A stretch of 64,000 nucleotides of DNA from Saccharomonospora sp. CUA-673 (GTDB taxonomy: Bacteria; Actinomycetota; Actinomycetes; Mycobacteriales; Pseudonocardiaceae), in NCBI RefSeq assembly GCF_001942305.1, contig NZ_MKKE01000008.1:45981-109980 (forward strand), read 5' to 3'. The position numbers and the translations under genes were made by a program. Below are positions 27,695-36,493 of the stretch, piece by piece. Position 1 is the first letter of the stretch; every line of letters begins with the position of its first letter. The notes beneath the pieces are model-generated. The model had not been told where the DNA came from. It saw only the letters and a list, made by a program, of their open reading frames with translations, and did not search any database.

Positions 27695-29368
27695 TGTCCC
27701 GGGCACCGCTGCGCACCGTCACCGTCGCGGGCAGTTCGGCGAGTTTGCGGTCGTCGGCCAACCATGCGCGCAGCGCAGGCGCGAGGAGCGCGCCGTCGGA
27801 GGCCGGTGCGGGGACGCGGATCCGCTGACCGTCGACGCCAGCGATCAGCCAGCCGCGCCGGTCGCGTGCGGCGGCCAGCTGACAGCCCGGCAATGCGGCG
27901 AGTGTCGCCGTCGTCCAGGATTCCGCGTCGGCGACCGCGTGGTGCACGATCACGTCGGCCAACGGCAGGTGCTCGGTACGGGGGTTCGCGGCGTCGACCA
28001 CGAGGCAGGAATCCCGCCGGTCGGTCGACGGCGACCGGAGGGAGCCGGAAGGGCGGCGTTCGAGAGCGAACGTCGCGGGGTCTGTCGATTCGATCGTGGC
28101 ACGGACGAACGTGGTGCGGGGGTCGGACAGCGCCACCGCCGGTGCGGGAACGGGCCGGTCCTCGGGCGCGGTCGTCGGTGGTGAGAGCCCGAGCAGGTCG
28201 TACACGGTGGCGCGGAACCGCCGAACGAATTGCCCGGGGCGTGACGTGGCCAGCGTGGTGACGGCGCCATGGGTACCGGGCCGGTGGGTGCGGACCGTGT
28301 CGGCGACGCGGTCCGCCGGGTCGTCTGCGGGGTCGATACGCGGAGCGGTGCGCAGCAGTGCGGCGATGGGGGAGGCGGGGTCGACCGCGTCGCCGGCGCG
28401 CTGGCCAGTAGGACCGGTATGTCCTGGGACGCCGCGTAGAAAGTGGTGGAGCCGTGATCTCCGACGACGAGGCTCGAGGCGAGGGTCGCGGGCATCCAGT
28501 GATCGCCGTCGGGAAGGACGAGAATCCCGTCGCGGCGGCAGTCGTCGAGCCACATTCGCACCTGCCACGGCGAGTGGCCTGCGGCGATGTTGGGATGCAG
28601 CGACAAGGCGATGCGGTACTCGTCGAGCGGGAGCCGGCGCGCGAGTTCGAGAGCCAGGTCGGGCCGCCGGCCGTAGAGCGAGTCGGGCCCCCACGTGGAT
28701 GTCACGAGGACGAGGTGCTGGCCGGGGGCGAGTCCGAATGCCTGCCGGTAGGTCTCGCGCAGCGGTGTGCTCGCGCGCAGCCGGTCGATGCACGGATCGC
28801 CGAGGATCCGGGCCGCCGGTGCAGCTTCGGGGCACGCTGCGTGCAGCCGGTCGAGTTGCTCCGGGTGCGACAACCCGATGACGGCCGGCACGACGTTCCC
28901 GTCATGCAACAGCCACGGCTCCGACAAACCGAAAACCGGTTTCCCGGTTTCCCGGTTTCCCGGTTTCCCGGTTTCCCGGTTTCCCGGTTTCCCGGTTTCC
29001 CGGTTTCCCGGTTTCAAGTATTTATTGTAGCCCAATCCGTGGGGGATGGTGACGATCGGCGCGGATATCTCGTGGAGATTCTCGCCGTAGCTGGCGGAGA
29101 TGGCGAGGTCGAACTCGGTGTGTGTGGCATGCTCCCAAGGCACCGGTTCGATGCCGTGGCTGCGCAGGTGTTCGTCCGTGCCGGCGGTGAAGGGGCTCGA
29201 CCGCGGGCAGGTGAACGAGAGCTGCACTCGGGCATCGCGTGCGATGTCGGGCAGTACGTCGAGGAGGCGCGTGGCGGCGGTGACGTTGTGGACGACGACC
29301 AGAATTCGTGCGGTCGGGTTCGCCGTGGTCCAACCGGGCGGCGGACCCGGGTGATTCGCAGAGGTCAC
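27663..29368 (-). CDS. Glycosyltransferase-B-like protein with intragenic octamer repeat, apparent frameshift
   Basis: A protein of about 568 residues when corrected. The N-terminal half resembles a GT-B or CDP-glycerol-transferase-like fold: RILVVVHNVTAATRLLDVL, then PHGLGYNKYL, VLVTSTWGPDSL and LVVGDHGSTTFY, with histidines where such enzymes bind nucleotide-sugar phosphate. The assignment is by pattern and modest. Residues about 118-144 are GNRETGKP repeats encoded by the 8-bp array at 28938-29015. Near 28405 a lost base puts the C-terminal 250 residues (DPASPIAALLRTAPRID onward) in another frame; without correction the protein would stop at 27950 after about 472 residues. GTG at 29368 overlaps the stop of the upstream small gene (GTGA). 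Confidence 0.7.
28938..29015. repeat. Tandem octamer repeat, 9.75 copies of GGTTTCCC
   Basis: Nine perfect consecutive copies of GGTTTCCC (28938-29009) are followed by a partial copy, GGTTTC. The array lies inside the glycosyltransferase-like gene, read as GGGAAACC on the coding strand. Because 8 is not a multiple of 3, gain or loss of one unit changes the frame. In one alternative phase a TGA follows within about 30 bases (28904-28902). The unit has 5 of 8 G or C, lower than its surroundings, and an AT-rich patch (aagtatttattgtag) adjoins it. Confidence 0.97.
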
Positions 29369-29706
29369 AGGCGAAGGTCGCCGTGGACGGTGTCGATATA
29401 GGCGTTCTTGCCGACGGGCCCGTTGAACTGGTTGTTGAACATTCCTCCGCTGACGTTCTGGGTGTTCACCTGCTGCCACTCCGCGTGCAGTTGTTTCGCG
29501 AACTCGGGGTCCTGTTTGCCCGCCTCTTCGAGTCGTTCGGCGAGGCGGGTGATGCGCTCCTGGTCCTCGGGTTGATCACTGGCAGCGTCGAGTTCGGCGA
29601 GTGCCTTGTCGTCGCCGGAGAACTTGGTGCGGACCAGCTCCCACAGGCTGGTGCTGGCCTTGCCGGCGAGTGCGGCGGCGATCGACACGAGAATCGGCTC
29701 GGGCAT
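29365..29706 (-). CDS. Small helical protein with C-terminal motif matching the STAND N-terminus
   Basis: A 113-residue protein. Residues 1-80 are helical, starting PEPILVSIAAALAGKASTSL and including RITRLAERLEEAGKQDPEF. The C-terminus, residues 92-108, reads NQFNGPVGKNAYIDTVH. This aligns with residues 6-22 of the nearby STAND protein, with N, F, G, V, K, I, V and H identical at 8 of 17 positions. A perfect AGGAGGT site six bases upstream of the ATG fixes the start; a longer upstream reading has no such support. It overlaps the glycosyltransferase-like gene by four bases. Likely role: adaptor or effector-associated partner. No enzyme motif is seen. Confidence 0.75.
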   Translation of the reverse strand: MPEPILVSIAAALAGKASTSLWELVRTKFSGDDKALAELDAASDQPEDQERITRLAERLEEAGKQDPEFAKQLHAEWQQVNTQNVSGGMFNNQFNGPVGKNAYIDTVHGDLRL

Positions 29707-29798
29707 CTGTCGTACCTCCTGTGCGGGTCCGGACCTCGGTCGAATGTAACAGGAGGGCCTACGGCGATGCTTCCGCTCGACGCCCGGCTCCTGGCGGC

Positions 29799-29846
29799 AC
29801 GTCTCGGCCCCCGGCGCGCAGGCGCAGGCGCCGGGGGCCGAGACGT
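29799..29846 (-). terminator. 19-bp perfect hairpin
   Basis: Bases 29799-29817 and 29828-29846 are perfect inverted repeats of 19 bases around a 10-base loop. The hairpin starts 18 bases after the stop of the excisionase-like gene and 93 bases before the next gene on the same strand. It is best read as the terminator of the sigma-like/excisionase-like operon. No U-tract follows. Confidence 0.75.
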
Positions 29847-29863
29847 GGCCGGTGATCAGCAGG

Positions 29864-30154
29864 TCATGCCATCCGGGGAGCCGGATAGGAGCCTGCGGCA
29901 TCGTCGATGGCACGGTTTACGTCTGCCATGTCGACCTTTCCGCCATCGACGCCCAATACCTGCATCAGCGCAGCCGTGGGAATGCGATAGCGCCACCCGG
30001 GTCGGAAGATGAGACACGGAAAGCAGCCGCGTTTCGCAAGCCGGTAGGCGGTATTGACACAGATGCCCAGCGCGCATGCGGCGGTGTGCATGTCCACGGT
30101 CGCAGGCAGGTTGAACAATTCGGGGAACGTCAGGTCGGTCCCGCGCTTGATCAT
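29864..30154 (-). CDS. Helix-turn-helix (excisionase-like) DNA-binding protein
   Basis: A 96-residue protein with a MerR-like helix-turn-helix of the HTH_17/excisionase type: VDMHTAACALGICVNTAYRL, then a wing GCFPCLIFRPGWRYRIPTAA. The pattern of a recognition helix followed by a basic aromatic wing is that of AlpA/Xis proteins. It overlaps the upstream sigma-like gene by four bases (ATGA), so the two are made together. Such genes control mobile elements or phages, but no integrase is in the window. Confidence 0.8.
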   Translation of the reverse strand: MIKRGTDLTFPELFNLPATVDMHTAACALGICVNTAYRLAKRGCFPCLIFRPGWRYRIPTAALMQVLGVDGGKVDMADVNRAIDDAAGSYPAPRMA

Positions 30155-30810
30155 GCGGCGTCCCCGCTTCCGGTGTCGTGGCGATGGTTCAAGCGAGCGG
30201 CAAGGCCGTAGTGCTGGGCCAGTTCACCCAAGCGTTCCCCGTGGACCGCGCGGAGCGTGGCTGCGGTGCTACGTGGTCGCCGACCGGCCAGAGCGGGAAT
30301 GTCGAATTGTGGGTCTGGAATGACCGGCCGTGCCTGCGTCAGGTCGATATTCTCGACGGGCCTCTCTCGGTAGAGATGGGCGTTGGCATTGCGGACCTTC
30401 GTGTAGATGGACCACTTCAGTCGCGTCCCTATCGCACGGTTGTCGAGTTTCATTGCGCGGGTCTCCTGAAGGAAGGCGAGGATCGCCTCGGAGCGGAGGT
30501 CTTCGAGGTCTCCTCCCCAGTGGCGATAGAGCCGCGTAGCGGTCCACTTCAAGGTCGGGATGGCTGCCCAGATTGCAACGGGATGCCACAGGCCCGGGTC
30601 GCGTCGGGCGCGACTGATGATCGCCCGCCACGCTGCGTCCCGCACGGACAGGTGTGTCGACAGGTCGCGGACGGCGCTGCGGGCATCTGCGGCGAGGATG
30701 TGTTGCCGGGGAAGGGAAAGCTCGCAGGAGCGGGCGGGGACGAGAACCTCGTCCCCGCATCCGGGTTGTACGGGCGTGGTGTCGTAGTAGCTGAAGATCG
30801 ACCTTGTCAT
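30151..30810 (-). CDS. Sigma-70 region-2-like protein, paralogue of the divergent gene
   Basis: A 219-residue protein starting MTRSIFSYYDTTPVQPG; a GGGAG site supports ATG at 30810. Residues about 50-150 resemble sigma region 2: VRDAAWRAIISRARRDPGLW, then TRLYRHWGGDLEDLRSEAIL and IYTKVRNANAHLYRE. It is clearly related to the divergent gene at 31101 over this segment, including the WR-x(4)-RAR pattern. A recognisable region 4 is missing, unlike the partner, so it may not be a working sigma factor. Its C-terminal RSTAATLRAVHGERLGELAQ is helical. Confidence 0.6.
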   Translation of the reverse strand: MTRSIFSYYDTTPVQPGCGDEVLVPARSCELSLPRQHILAADARSAVRDLSTHLSVRDAAWRAIISRARRDPGLWHPVAIWAAIPTLKWTATRLYRHWGGDLEDLRSEAILAFLQETRAMKLDNRAIGTRLKWSIYTKVRNANAHLYRERPVENIDLTQARPVIPDPQFDIPALAGRRPRSTAATLRAVHGERLGELAQHYGLAARLNHRHDTGSGDAA

Positions 30811-31100
30811 GACGTCTCCCAACGAAGGGGTGGGGATGGGTTGGCGGTGGCTGGCTGCAACCCCCGTGCATCCATAGAGACGCCACGAGAATGCGGAAAA
30901 GTGCGAGGTTTCACCCGAATGTTGTAGCCGTAAGACAAAACCGTACGGCTGTCCGTCGATCATTCCGTGCAGTTGATCTTTGCCGATCTTGATCAGTGCC
31001 CGCTCACTGTTCACATGATGTAGTGAAGGTGTCGTCTGGTGTCTTTTGTGTCACGCCTTTTCGTCGTCTTGTATCCCCGACCCATGGAGGTGGCAATGCC
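30811..31100. promoter_or_regulatory. Divergent promoter region between sigma-like genes
   Basis: This 290-base gap is visibly poorer in G and C than its surroundings (for example gtcttttgtgtcacgccttttcg). It must carry promoters for both sigma-like genes. A short inverted repeat, TTCAC at 31010-31014 and GTGAA at 31023-31027, is the only symmetrical site noticed. No gene is supported here. Confidence 0.4.
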
Positions 31101-31822
31101 ATGTCGGCATCAGTGCTCGGAATTATTCAAGAGAAATTCCACGAACTTGCCAAGGTCATCGAACCGATCACCCTGCCCCCGCTATGTCCCGGCCAGCCGC
31201 CCACGCCGCGGGCTCTTCCGGTTGTCCGCGGTGTGTTGTTCGCGGCGGACACCGGCGATTCTGCCAAGGACGTCATCTGGCGAGAGCTTGTGCGGCGCGC
31301 GCGTCACGAGCCGGATCCCTGGTCGATCGTGGCCGCGGGCATGTTGCTGCCGAGGTTGCGGCAGCTGTCGAGCTCAGCGGCGCGCAGTTGTGTCGGGGAC
31401 ATGGTCGACATCGAGGCAGAGACCGTGCTGGGGCTCTACCTCGGTCTTGAGGCGATCGACCTCGCCGCCCCGAACGTGCAGCGACGTTGTTCAGGCTGGT
31501 GCAACGCCATGTGGAGCAGACCTGTCGCCGGGAACGGCGCATCGCGAACCGATGCGTTCTCGGATTCGTCGATGCGCCGCAGCCGGTCACCGCACCGGGG
31601 GCGGGAAACCCGGACCTCGTCCTCGCCGAAGCGGTCGTATCGGACGCGATCACGCAGACCCAAGCGAACCTCCTGGCCGATGTGCACCTCGTACATGTGA
31701 CGCAGCAGGACGCGGCCCGGCGCCGGGGTTGGACCAGATACGGCTTCCGGCGCGAGCTATCCCGTGCACGACGAGCCGTGACGACCTTTCTGCGCGAGGA
31801 CTACGTTCGTCAGGCTGCGTGA
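31101..31822 (+). CDS. Sigma-70-like protein, apparent frameshift
   Basis: About 240 residues when corrected. The first part, DVIWRELVRRARHEPDPWSI then VGDMVDIEAETVLGLYLGLE, matches the divergent paralogue. The second part has a region-4-like helix-turn-helix: LADVHLVHVTQQDAARRRGW followed by TRYGFRRELSRARRAVTTFL. The frame changes near 31484 after NVQRR, where a lost G in cgacg would give a continuous RTLFRLVQRHVEQTCRRERR. GGAGG at 31086-31090 supports ATG at 31101. It ends 10 bases from the convergent catA. Confidence 0.6.
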
Positions 31823-31832
31823 TCTGGCCGTG

Positions 31833-32699
31833 TCAGCCGCGCACCGGGTCGAGGACGAAGCCGTAGTCGACGGTCTCGGTTCCGTCGCCGGTCGGCTTCG
31901 GGTCGAGGATCAGTTCCGGCTTGACGGCCGAGGCGATGTCGTCGTCGTTGTGTTCGTCGCCGGGGAAGTACAGCTGAGCGGTGAGCAGCTCGTGGCCGGG
32001 CGCGGAGACCTTGACGTGGATGTGCGCGGGCCGCCACGCGTGCCACCCGGCCGCGGCGATCAGCTTGCCGCACGCCCCGTCGGTCGGGATCTGGTACGGC
32101 GCGGGCCGGATCGTGGTGATCTCGAACCGCCCTCCGTCTCCGACCGAGAACGTGCCGCGCAGATTCCACTGCGGCTGGCTCGGCTCGAACTGGCTGTAGT
32201 AGCCGTCGTCGTCGGCGTGCCACACCTCGACGACGGCGTTCTCGAGCGGCGTGCCGTCGGTGGCGGTCACCGTGCCCGTCCACCTCAGGGGCGTGCCCTG
32301 CTCGTCGTCGCGCATCGGGATCGTGCCGACGCCGTTCTCGGCGCACTCGGGTGCGTCCGGCACGTAGTACGGACCCTCGATGGTGCCCTTGCTGCCCTCG
32401 CGGTGGTCGGTGGCGACCTCCTCGACGACGTGCTCGACCCACACGTCCAGGAACAACGGCCACTCGCCGTCCTGGCCGACCTGGATCAGCCACGCCTTCA
32501 GCGCGTTGTACTCGGCGTAGGTGACCTGTTCCTCGCGGATCGTGTCGTGGATGGCGCCGAGCACCCGCTTGGCCAGGGCATCGACCCGGGCGGGCGGGGT
32601 GTCGCGGACCGCGTCGAAGGGGCTCTTGTCGCTGGCGAAGTGCGCCGTCGCGTTGGCGCCCGCGGCCGCGGCCGTCGCCTCGGTGGGGATGGTGGTCAT
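31833..32699 (-). CDS. catA: Catechol 1,2-dioxygenase
   Basis: Intradiol ring-cleaving dioxygenase, 288 residues, converting catechol to cis,cis-muconate. The iron ligands by spacing are Tyr167 or Tyr168 (DDGYYS), Tyr202 (RPAPYQIP), and His226 and His228 (RPAHIHVK). The N-terminal helical dimerisation part is present (ALKAWLIQVGQDGEWPLFLD). A perfect AAGGAGGA site precedes the ATG. It is the last gene of the catR-catB-catA run, 67 bases after catB. Confidence 0.95.
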   Translation of the reverse strand: MTTIPTEATAAAAGANATAHFASDKSPFDAVRDTPPARVDALAKRVLGAIHDTIREEQVTYAEYNALKAWLIQVGQDGEWPLFLDVWVEHVVEEVATDHREGSKGTIEGPYYVPDAPECAENGVGTIPMRDDEQGTPLRWTGTVTATDGTPLENAVVEVWHADDDGYYSQFEPSQPQWNLRGTFSVGDGGRFEITTIRPAPYQIPTDGACGKLIAAAGWHAWRPAHIHVKVSAPGHELLTAQLYFPGDEHNDDDIASAVKPELILDPKPTGDGTETVDYGFVLDPVRG

Positions 32700-32766
32700 G
32701 AGAATCCTCCTTGATTCCGGGGTCAGCTCGGGGGTCGTGCGGGTGGGTTCGTGTGGTCGGTCGTGG

Positions 32767-33870
32767 TCAGCCGTCCTGGCGGTAGTGAGCGAGCTTGTCG
32801 GGGTCGATGTCGACGCCGTGGCCCGCGCCCGGGCGGATGGTCAGTTCGCCGCCGGTGATCTGCAGCGGTTCGGTCAGCAGGTCGTCGCTCATGTCGAGGA
32901 AGTTGGACAGCTCGCCCGCGCGCCGCGACGTGCGGGCGAACGCCGCTCCGAACGCGACGGTGCACATCGACCCGAGCTGGCCGTCGATCTGGTTGCCCAT
33001 CACGACCTCCAGTCCGAGTCCCTCGGCGAGGTGGTGTGCGCGCTGGGCGAGGGTGAATCCGCTGCGCGCCACCTTGATGTTGATGGCCGTGGCCGAGCCG
33101 CCGAGAATCTCGCGGGTCACGTCGGCCGAGGTGACCGCCGACTCGTCGGCGATGAACGGAACGTCCACTTGAGACACGAGCCAGCGCCGGCCGAGTACGT
33201 CGTCGGCGGGGCACAGTTCCTCGGCGAACAGCAGGTCCAGATCGGACATCTGGCGCATCGCCACGGCCGATTCGGCCGCCGTCCAGCCGCGGTTGCCGTC
33301 GACGTAGAGCTCGACGTCCGGGCCGAGCGCCTCGCGCAGCGCCCGCACCACGGCGGTGTCGAGCGAGACGGGACGGCGGCCGACCTTCACCTTGAACGTC
33401 GTGATGCCGTAGGTGTCCCGCATCCGTTCGGCCTCGGCGACCATCGCCGCGGGCTCGTCGAAGCCGAGCATGTGCGACACGCGCATGCGGTCGGTGTAGC
33501 CGCCGAGCAGTTCGGTGACGCTCGTGTCGAGGGTGCGGCCGAGGGCGTCCCACACGGCCATGTCGACGGCCGCCTTCGCCGCCGGATTCCCGACGGTGCG
33601 GTGCATCCGCGCGTGCATCGTCTCGCGTTCGACGAGCCGCAGGCCGGTCAGTTGCGGGGCGAAGATCTCGTCGATCACCGTGACGATGCCGGTGCGGGTC
33701 TCGCCGTAGGTGAACGGGCGCGGCGGTGCCTCGGCGACGCCGACGATGCCGTCGTCGGTGTGTACCCGCACCAGGACGTGCTCGGCCGCGTGCACCTCGC
33801 CCGAGGCGAACAGCAACGGTTTGCGATACGGAATGGAGAACGGGATCGCCTCGATCCGCGTGATCTTCAT
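32767..33870 (-). CDS. catB: Muconate cycloisomerase
   Basis: Muconate-lactonising enzyme of the enolase superfamily, 367 residues, which turns cis,cis-muconate into muconolactone. Seen are the two lysines of the KxK motif (TTFKVKVGRRP), the metal-ligand segments ELYVDGNRGW, FAEELCPADD and PFIADESAVT, and INIKVARSG. It begins MKITRIEAIPFSIPYRKPL, and its ATG overlaps the catR stop codon (ATGA), so the genes are coupled. A chloromuconate or related substrate cannot be excluded. Confidence 0.93.
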   Translation of the reverse strand: MKITRIEAIPFSIPYRKPLLFASGEVHAAEHVLVRVHTDDGIVGVAEAPPRPFTYGETRTGIVTVIDEIFAPQLTGLRLVERETMHARMHRTVGNPAAKAAVDMAVWDALGRTLDTSVTELLGGYTDRMRVSHMLGFDEPAAMVAEAERMRDTYGITTFKVKVGRRPVSLDTAVVRALREALGPDVELYVDGNRGWTAAESAVAMRQMSDLDLLFAEELCPADDVLGRRWLVSQVDVPFIADESAVTSADVTREILGGSATAINIKVARSGFTLAQRAHHLAEGLGLEVVMGNQIDGQLGSMCTVAFGAAFARTSRRAGELSNFLDMSDDLLTEPLQITGGELTIRPGAGHGVDIDPDKLAHYRQDG

Positions 33871-34825
33871 GGACTCACCTCGGGGGTCGACGGGGTCGGG
33901 TCGCCGGTCCGGTCTGCATCGGGGCCCTGGTCGGGGCCGGTGTCGGGGTCGGTGAGGGCGGGTTCGAGGACGTCGACGACCGAGCGCACGAGGGGAGAGT
34001 CGTTGCCGGCGTGCCAGGCCAGGGCCAGCTCGACGCTGCCGGCATCGGTCAGGTCGCGCAGCACCACGCCCGCCAGCGGCAGGGCCCGCGCGGACGTCGG
34101 CACCACCGCCACGCCCAGACCGCCGGCGACCAGCGACAACAACACCGCGGTGCCGGCCGCCTGGTGCTCGCGCTGCGGGGTGAAGCCCGCGTTCTCGCAG
34201 CTGCGGGTCACCGCGTCGTTGACCACGGAGTCCTTGCTCGCGTAACCGATGAACGACTCGGCCCGCAGATCGCCCATCGACACGACCGGCTCGGCGGCCA
34301 GCCGGTGGTCGGCGGGCACAGCGAGGATGAGTGGTTCGGTGTCGATGACGCGCAGCTCGATGTCGGCGCCGCGCGCCGGCGGGCGCAGCGCGCCGATGTC
34401 CAGATCGCCGGAACGCAGCAGATCGCACTGGCCCGGGGTCAGCAGGTCGGCGTTGACGTCGAGGGCGACCTCGGGCAGCCGGCGTTGCAGGGTCCGCGCG
34501 ATCCGGGGCAGGTGCGAGAACGCGGCCGTGCCGGTGAAACCGATGCGCAGCAGGCCGAGTCGGCCGCCCGCGATCTGCCGCACCCCGTGTACGCCGTCGG
34601 CCAGCGTGTCCAGGACCGGTGGGCCTCGGCGAGGAAGAACTCGCCCGCCGGAGTCAGGCTCACCTGACGGGTCGTCCTGGCGAACAGGGTCGCGCCGAGC
34701 TCGGCCTCGAGCTGCCGGACGGCGTGCGACAACGCCGGCTGGGCCAGCCGCAGGCGCTGCGCCGCACGGCCGAAATGACAGGTCTCGGCCACGGCCACGA
34801 AGTACCGGAGGTGCCGTAACTCCAC
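33867..34825 (-). CDS. catR: LysR-type regulator CatR, apparent frameshift
   Basis: A LysR-family activator of about 318 residues when corrected. The winged helix-turn-helix is VELRHLRYFVAVAETCHFGR, then RLRLAQPALSHAVRQLEAEL. The inducer-binding domain starts at LGLLRIGFTGTAAFSHLP. The two halves are in different frames near 34618, where a lost G in caccggtcc would give AEAHRVLDTLADGV. GTG at 34825 follows a GGGAGGTG site. The gene overlaps catB and faces benA across the operator at 34916-34938, so it probably controls both sides with muconate as inducer. Confidence 0.88.
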
Positions 34826-34915
34826 TCCGCGCACCTCCCTCACATCACTCGGCATCGGGTGAGATCTCACGGTAGGTACTCGGATTGATCCAGAACAAGG
34901 ACATGTTCGATACCG

Positions 34916-34938
34916 ATTGATCGCCCACATCGATCAAT
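34916..34938. promoter_or_regulatory. Candidate CatR operator in the catR-benA gap
   Basis: Two perfect 8-bp arms, ATTGATCG (34916-34923) and CGATCAAT (34931-34938), flank a 7-base spacer. This fits the T-N11-A dyads bound by LysR regulators. A half-site, ATTGATC, lies 32 bases away at 34884-34890, as expected for a recognition site plus an activation site. The region is AT-rich and about 90 bases from the catR start codon. Confidence 0.65.
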
Positions 34939-35046
34939 GACCCCCTGGGCCAGGACTGGGCATTTACCTGGTTTGCCTCGTTCGCGGCGCTGTCACAGTC
35001 ATGGCACCCGCCGATCAGAGCCGATCAGCCGGCCGAGGAGGACTCC

Positions 35047-36408
35047 ATGACCGAGACCCTGGATCACGTGTCGGCCGTTCTCGCCGACGCCGTCGTCGAA
35101 GACCGCGAAACCGGTGTTTACCGCGCCAACCGCCGGATCTTCACCGACGAGGAGATCTTCGAACTCGAGATGAAGCACATCTTCGAGGGCAACTGGATCT
35201 ACCTGGCCCACGAGAGTCAGCTCCCGAACCCCGGGGACTACTTCACGACCTACATCGGGCGCCAGCCCGTCGTGATCACCCGCGACTCCGGTGGCGAGCT
35301 GCACTGCCTGATCAACGCGTGCGCCCACCGCGGGGCGATGCTGTGCCGGCGCAAGACCGACAACCGGCCCACGCTGACCTGCCCCTTCCACGGGTGGACG
35401 TTCCGCAACGACGGCACGCTGCTGAAGGTCAAGGACCCCGACGGCGCCGGGTACCCCGAGTCGTTCAACACCAACGGCTCCCACAACCTCACCAAGGTCG
35501 CCCGGTTCGACTCCTACCGCGGGTTCCTGTTCGGCAGCCTCAACGCCGACGTGCTCGACCTGGCCGACCACCTCGGCGACACCACGAAGGTCATCGACAT
35601 GCTCGTCGACCAGTCGCCCGACGGACTCGAGGTGCTGCGCGGCGCGTCCACCTACACCTTCGACGGCAACTGGAAGGTGCAGGCCGAGAACGGCGCCGAC
35701 GGCTACCACGTCACCGCCACCCACTGGAACTACGCGGCGACCACGTCCCGGCGCAACACCGGCGAGTCGAAGAACGACACCAAGACCCTCGACGCCGGCA
35801 GCTGGGGCAAGTCCGGCGGCGGCTACTGGTCCTACCCCTACGGACACCTGTGCCTGTGGACCTGGGCCGGCAACCCGCAGGACCGTCCACTGTGGCCGCG
35901 GATGGAGGAACTGAAGGAGAAGTTCGGCGAGGCCAAGGGCGAGTTCATGGTCAAGGGCTCCCGCAACCTGTGCCTGTACCCCAACGTCTACCTGATGGAC
36001 CAGTTCTCCACGCAGATCCGGCACTTCCGCCCGATCGCACCCGACAAGACCGAGGTCACCATCTACTGCATCGCCCCCAAGGGCGAGAGCGACGAATCGC
36101 GGGCCTGGCGCATCCGCCAGTACGAGGACTTCTTCAACGCCACCGGTATGGCCACCCCCGACGACCTCGAGGAATTCCGCTCCTGTCAGCTCACCTTCCG
36201 CGCCGAGGCCGCGCCCTGGAACGACATGAGCCGCGGCGCAGAACACTGGCTGGGCGGTCCCGACGAGGTCGCCACCGCACTCGACATGCCCGGCGTGATC
36301 TCCGCAGGCCAACGCAACGAGGACGAAGGTCTCTACCCCGTCCAACACGGCTACTGGGCCGAGACCATGCGCGCCGCCGTGCAGGCCGAGGCCGCCAAAC
36401 GCGGCTGA
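35047..36408 (+). CDS. benA: Benzoate 1,2-dioxygenase large (alpha) subunit
   Basis: Ring-hydroxylating dioxygenase alpha subunit, 453 residues. The Rieske cluster ligands are Cys92 and His94 (CAHRG) and Cys112 and His115 (CPFHGW). The mononuclear iron histidines are His221 and His226 in [10 protein letters not shown], with Asp218 as electron bridge. With BenB it adds both oxygen atoms to benzoate, giving the cis-diol. GAGGAG precedes the ATG. The length is normal for BenA. Toluate or anthranilate specificity cannot be ruled out. Confidence 0.93.
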   Translation: MTETLDHVSAVLADAVVEDRETGVYRANRRIFTDEEIFELEMKHIFEGNWIYLAHESQLPNPGDYFTTYIGRQPVVITRDSGGELHCLINACAHRGAMLCRRKTDNRPTLTCPFHGWTFRNDGTLLKVKDPDGAGYPESFNTNGSHNLTKVARFDSYRGFLFGSLNADVLDLADHLGDTTKVIDMLVDQSPDGLEVLRGASTYTFDGNWKVQAENGADGYHVTATHWNYAATTSRRNTGESKNDTKTLDAGSWGKSGGGYWSYPYGHLCLWTWAGNPQDRPLWPRMEELKEKFGEAKGEFMVKGSRNLCLYPNVYLMDQFSTQIRHFRPIAPDKTEVTIYCIAPKGESDESRAWRIRQYEDFFNATGMATPDDLEEFRSCQLTFRAEAAPWNDMSRGAEHWLGGPDEVATALDMPGVISAGQRNEDEGLYPVQHGYWAETMRAAVQAEAAKRG

Positions 36409-36493
36409 ACCCGCCGCAGCCCACAGCCCGGCGCCCGCCGTCCCGGCACACGCCAACTCCGTACGTGCCATCTCAGTACAAGGGAGTCCCGAG

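Noticed and set aside
28938..29015. CRISPR array
   Set aside because: The 8-bp units are directly adjacent with no spacers, and no cas gene is in the window.
28454..29401. 315-codon open frame on the plus strand across the octamer array
   Set aside because: The array keeps several frames open on both strands. The minus-strand frame has GT-like motifs and coupling to the upstream gene; the plus-strand frame has none.
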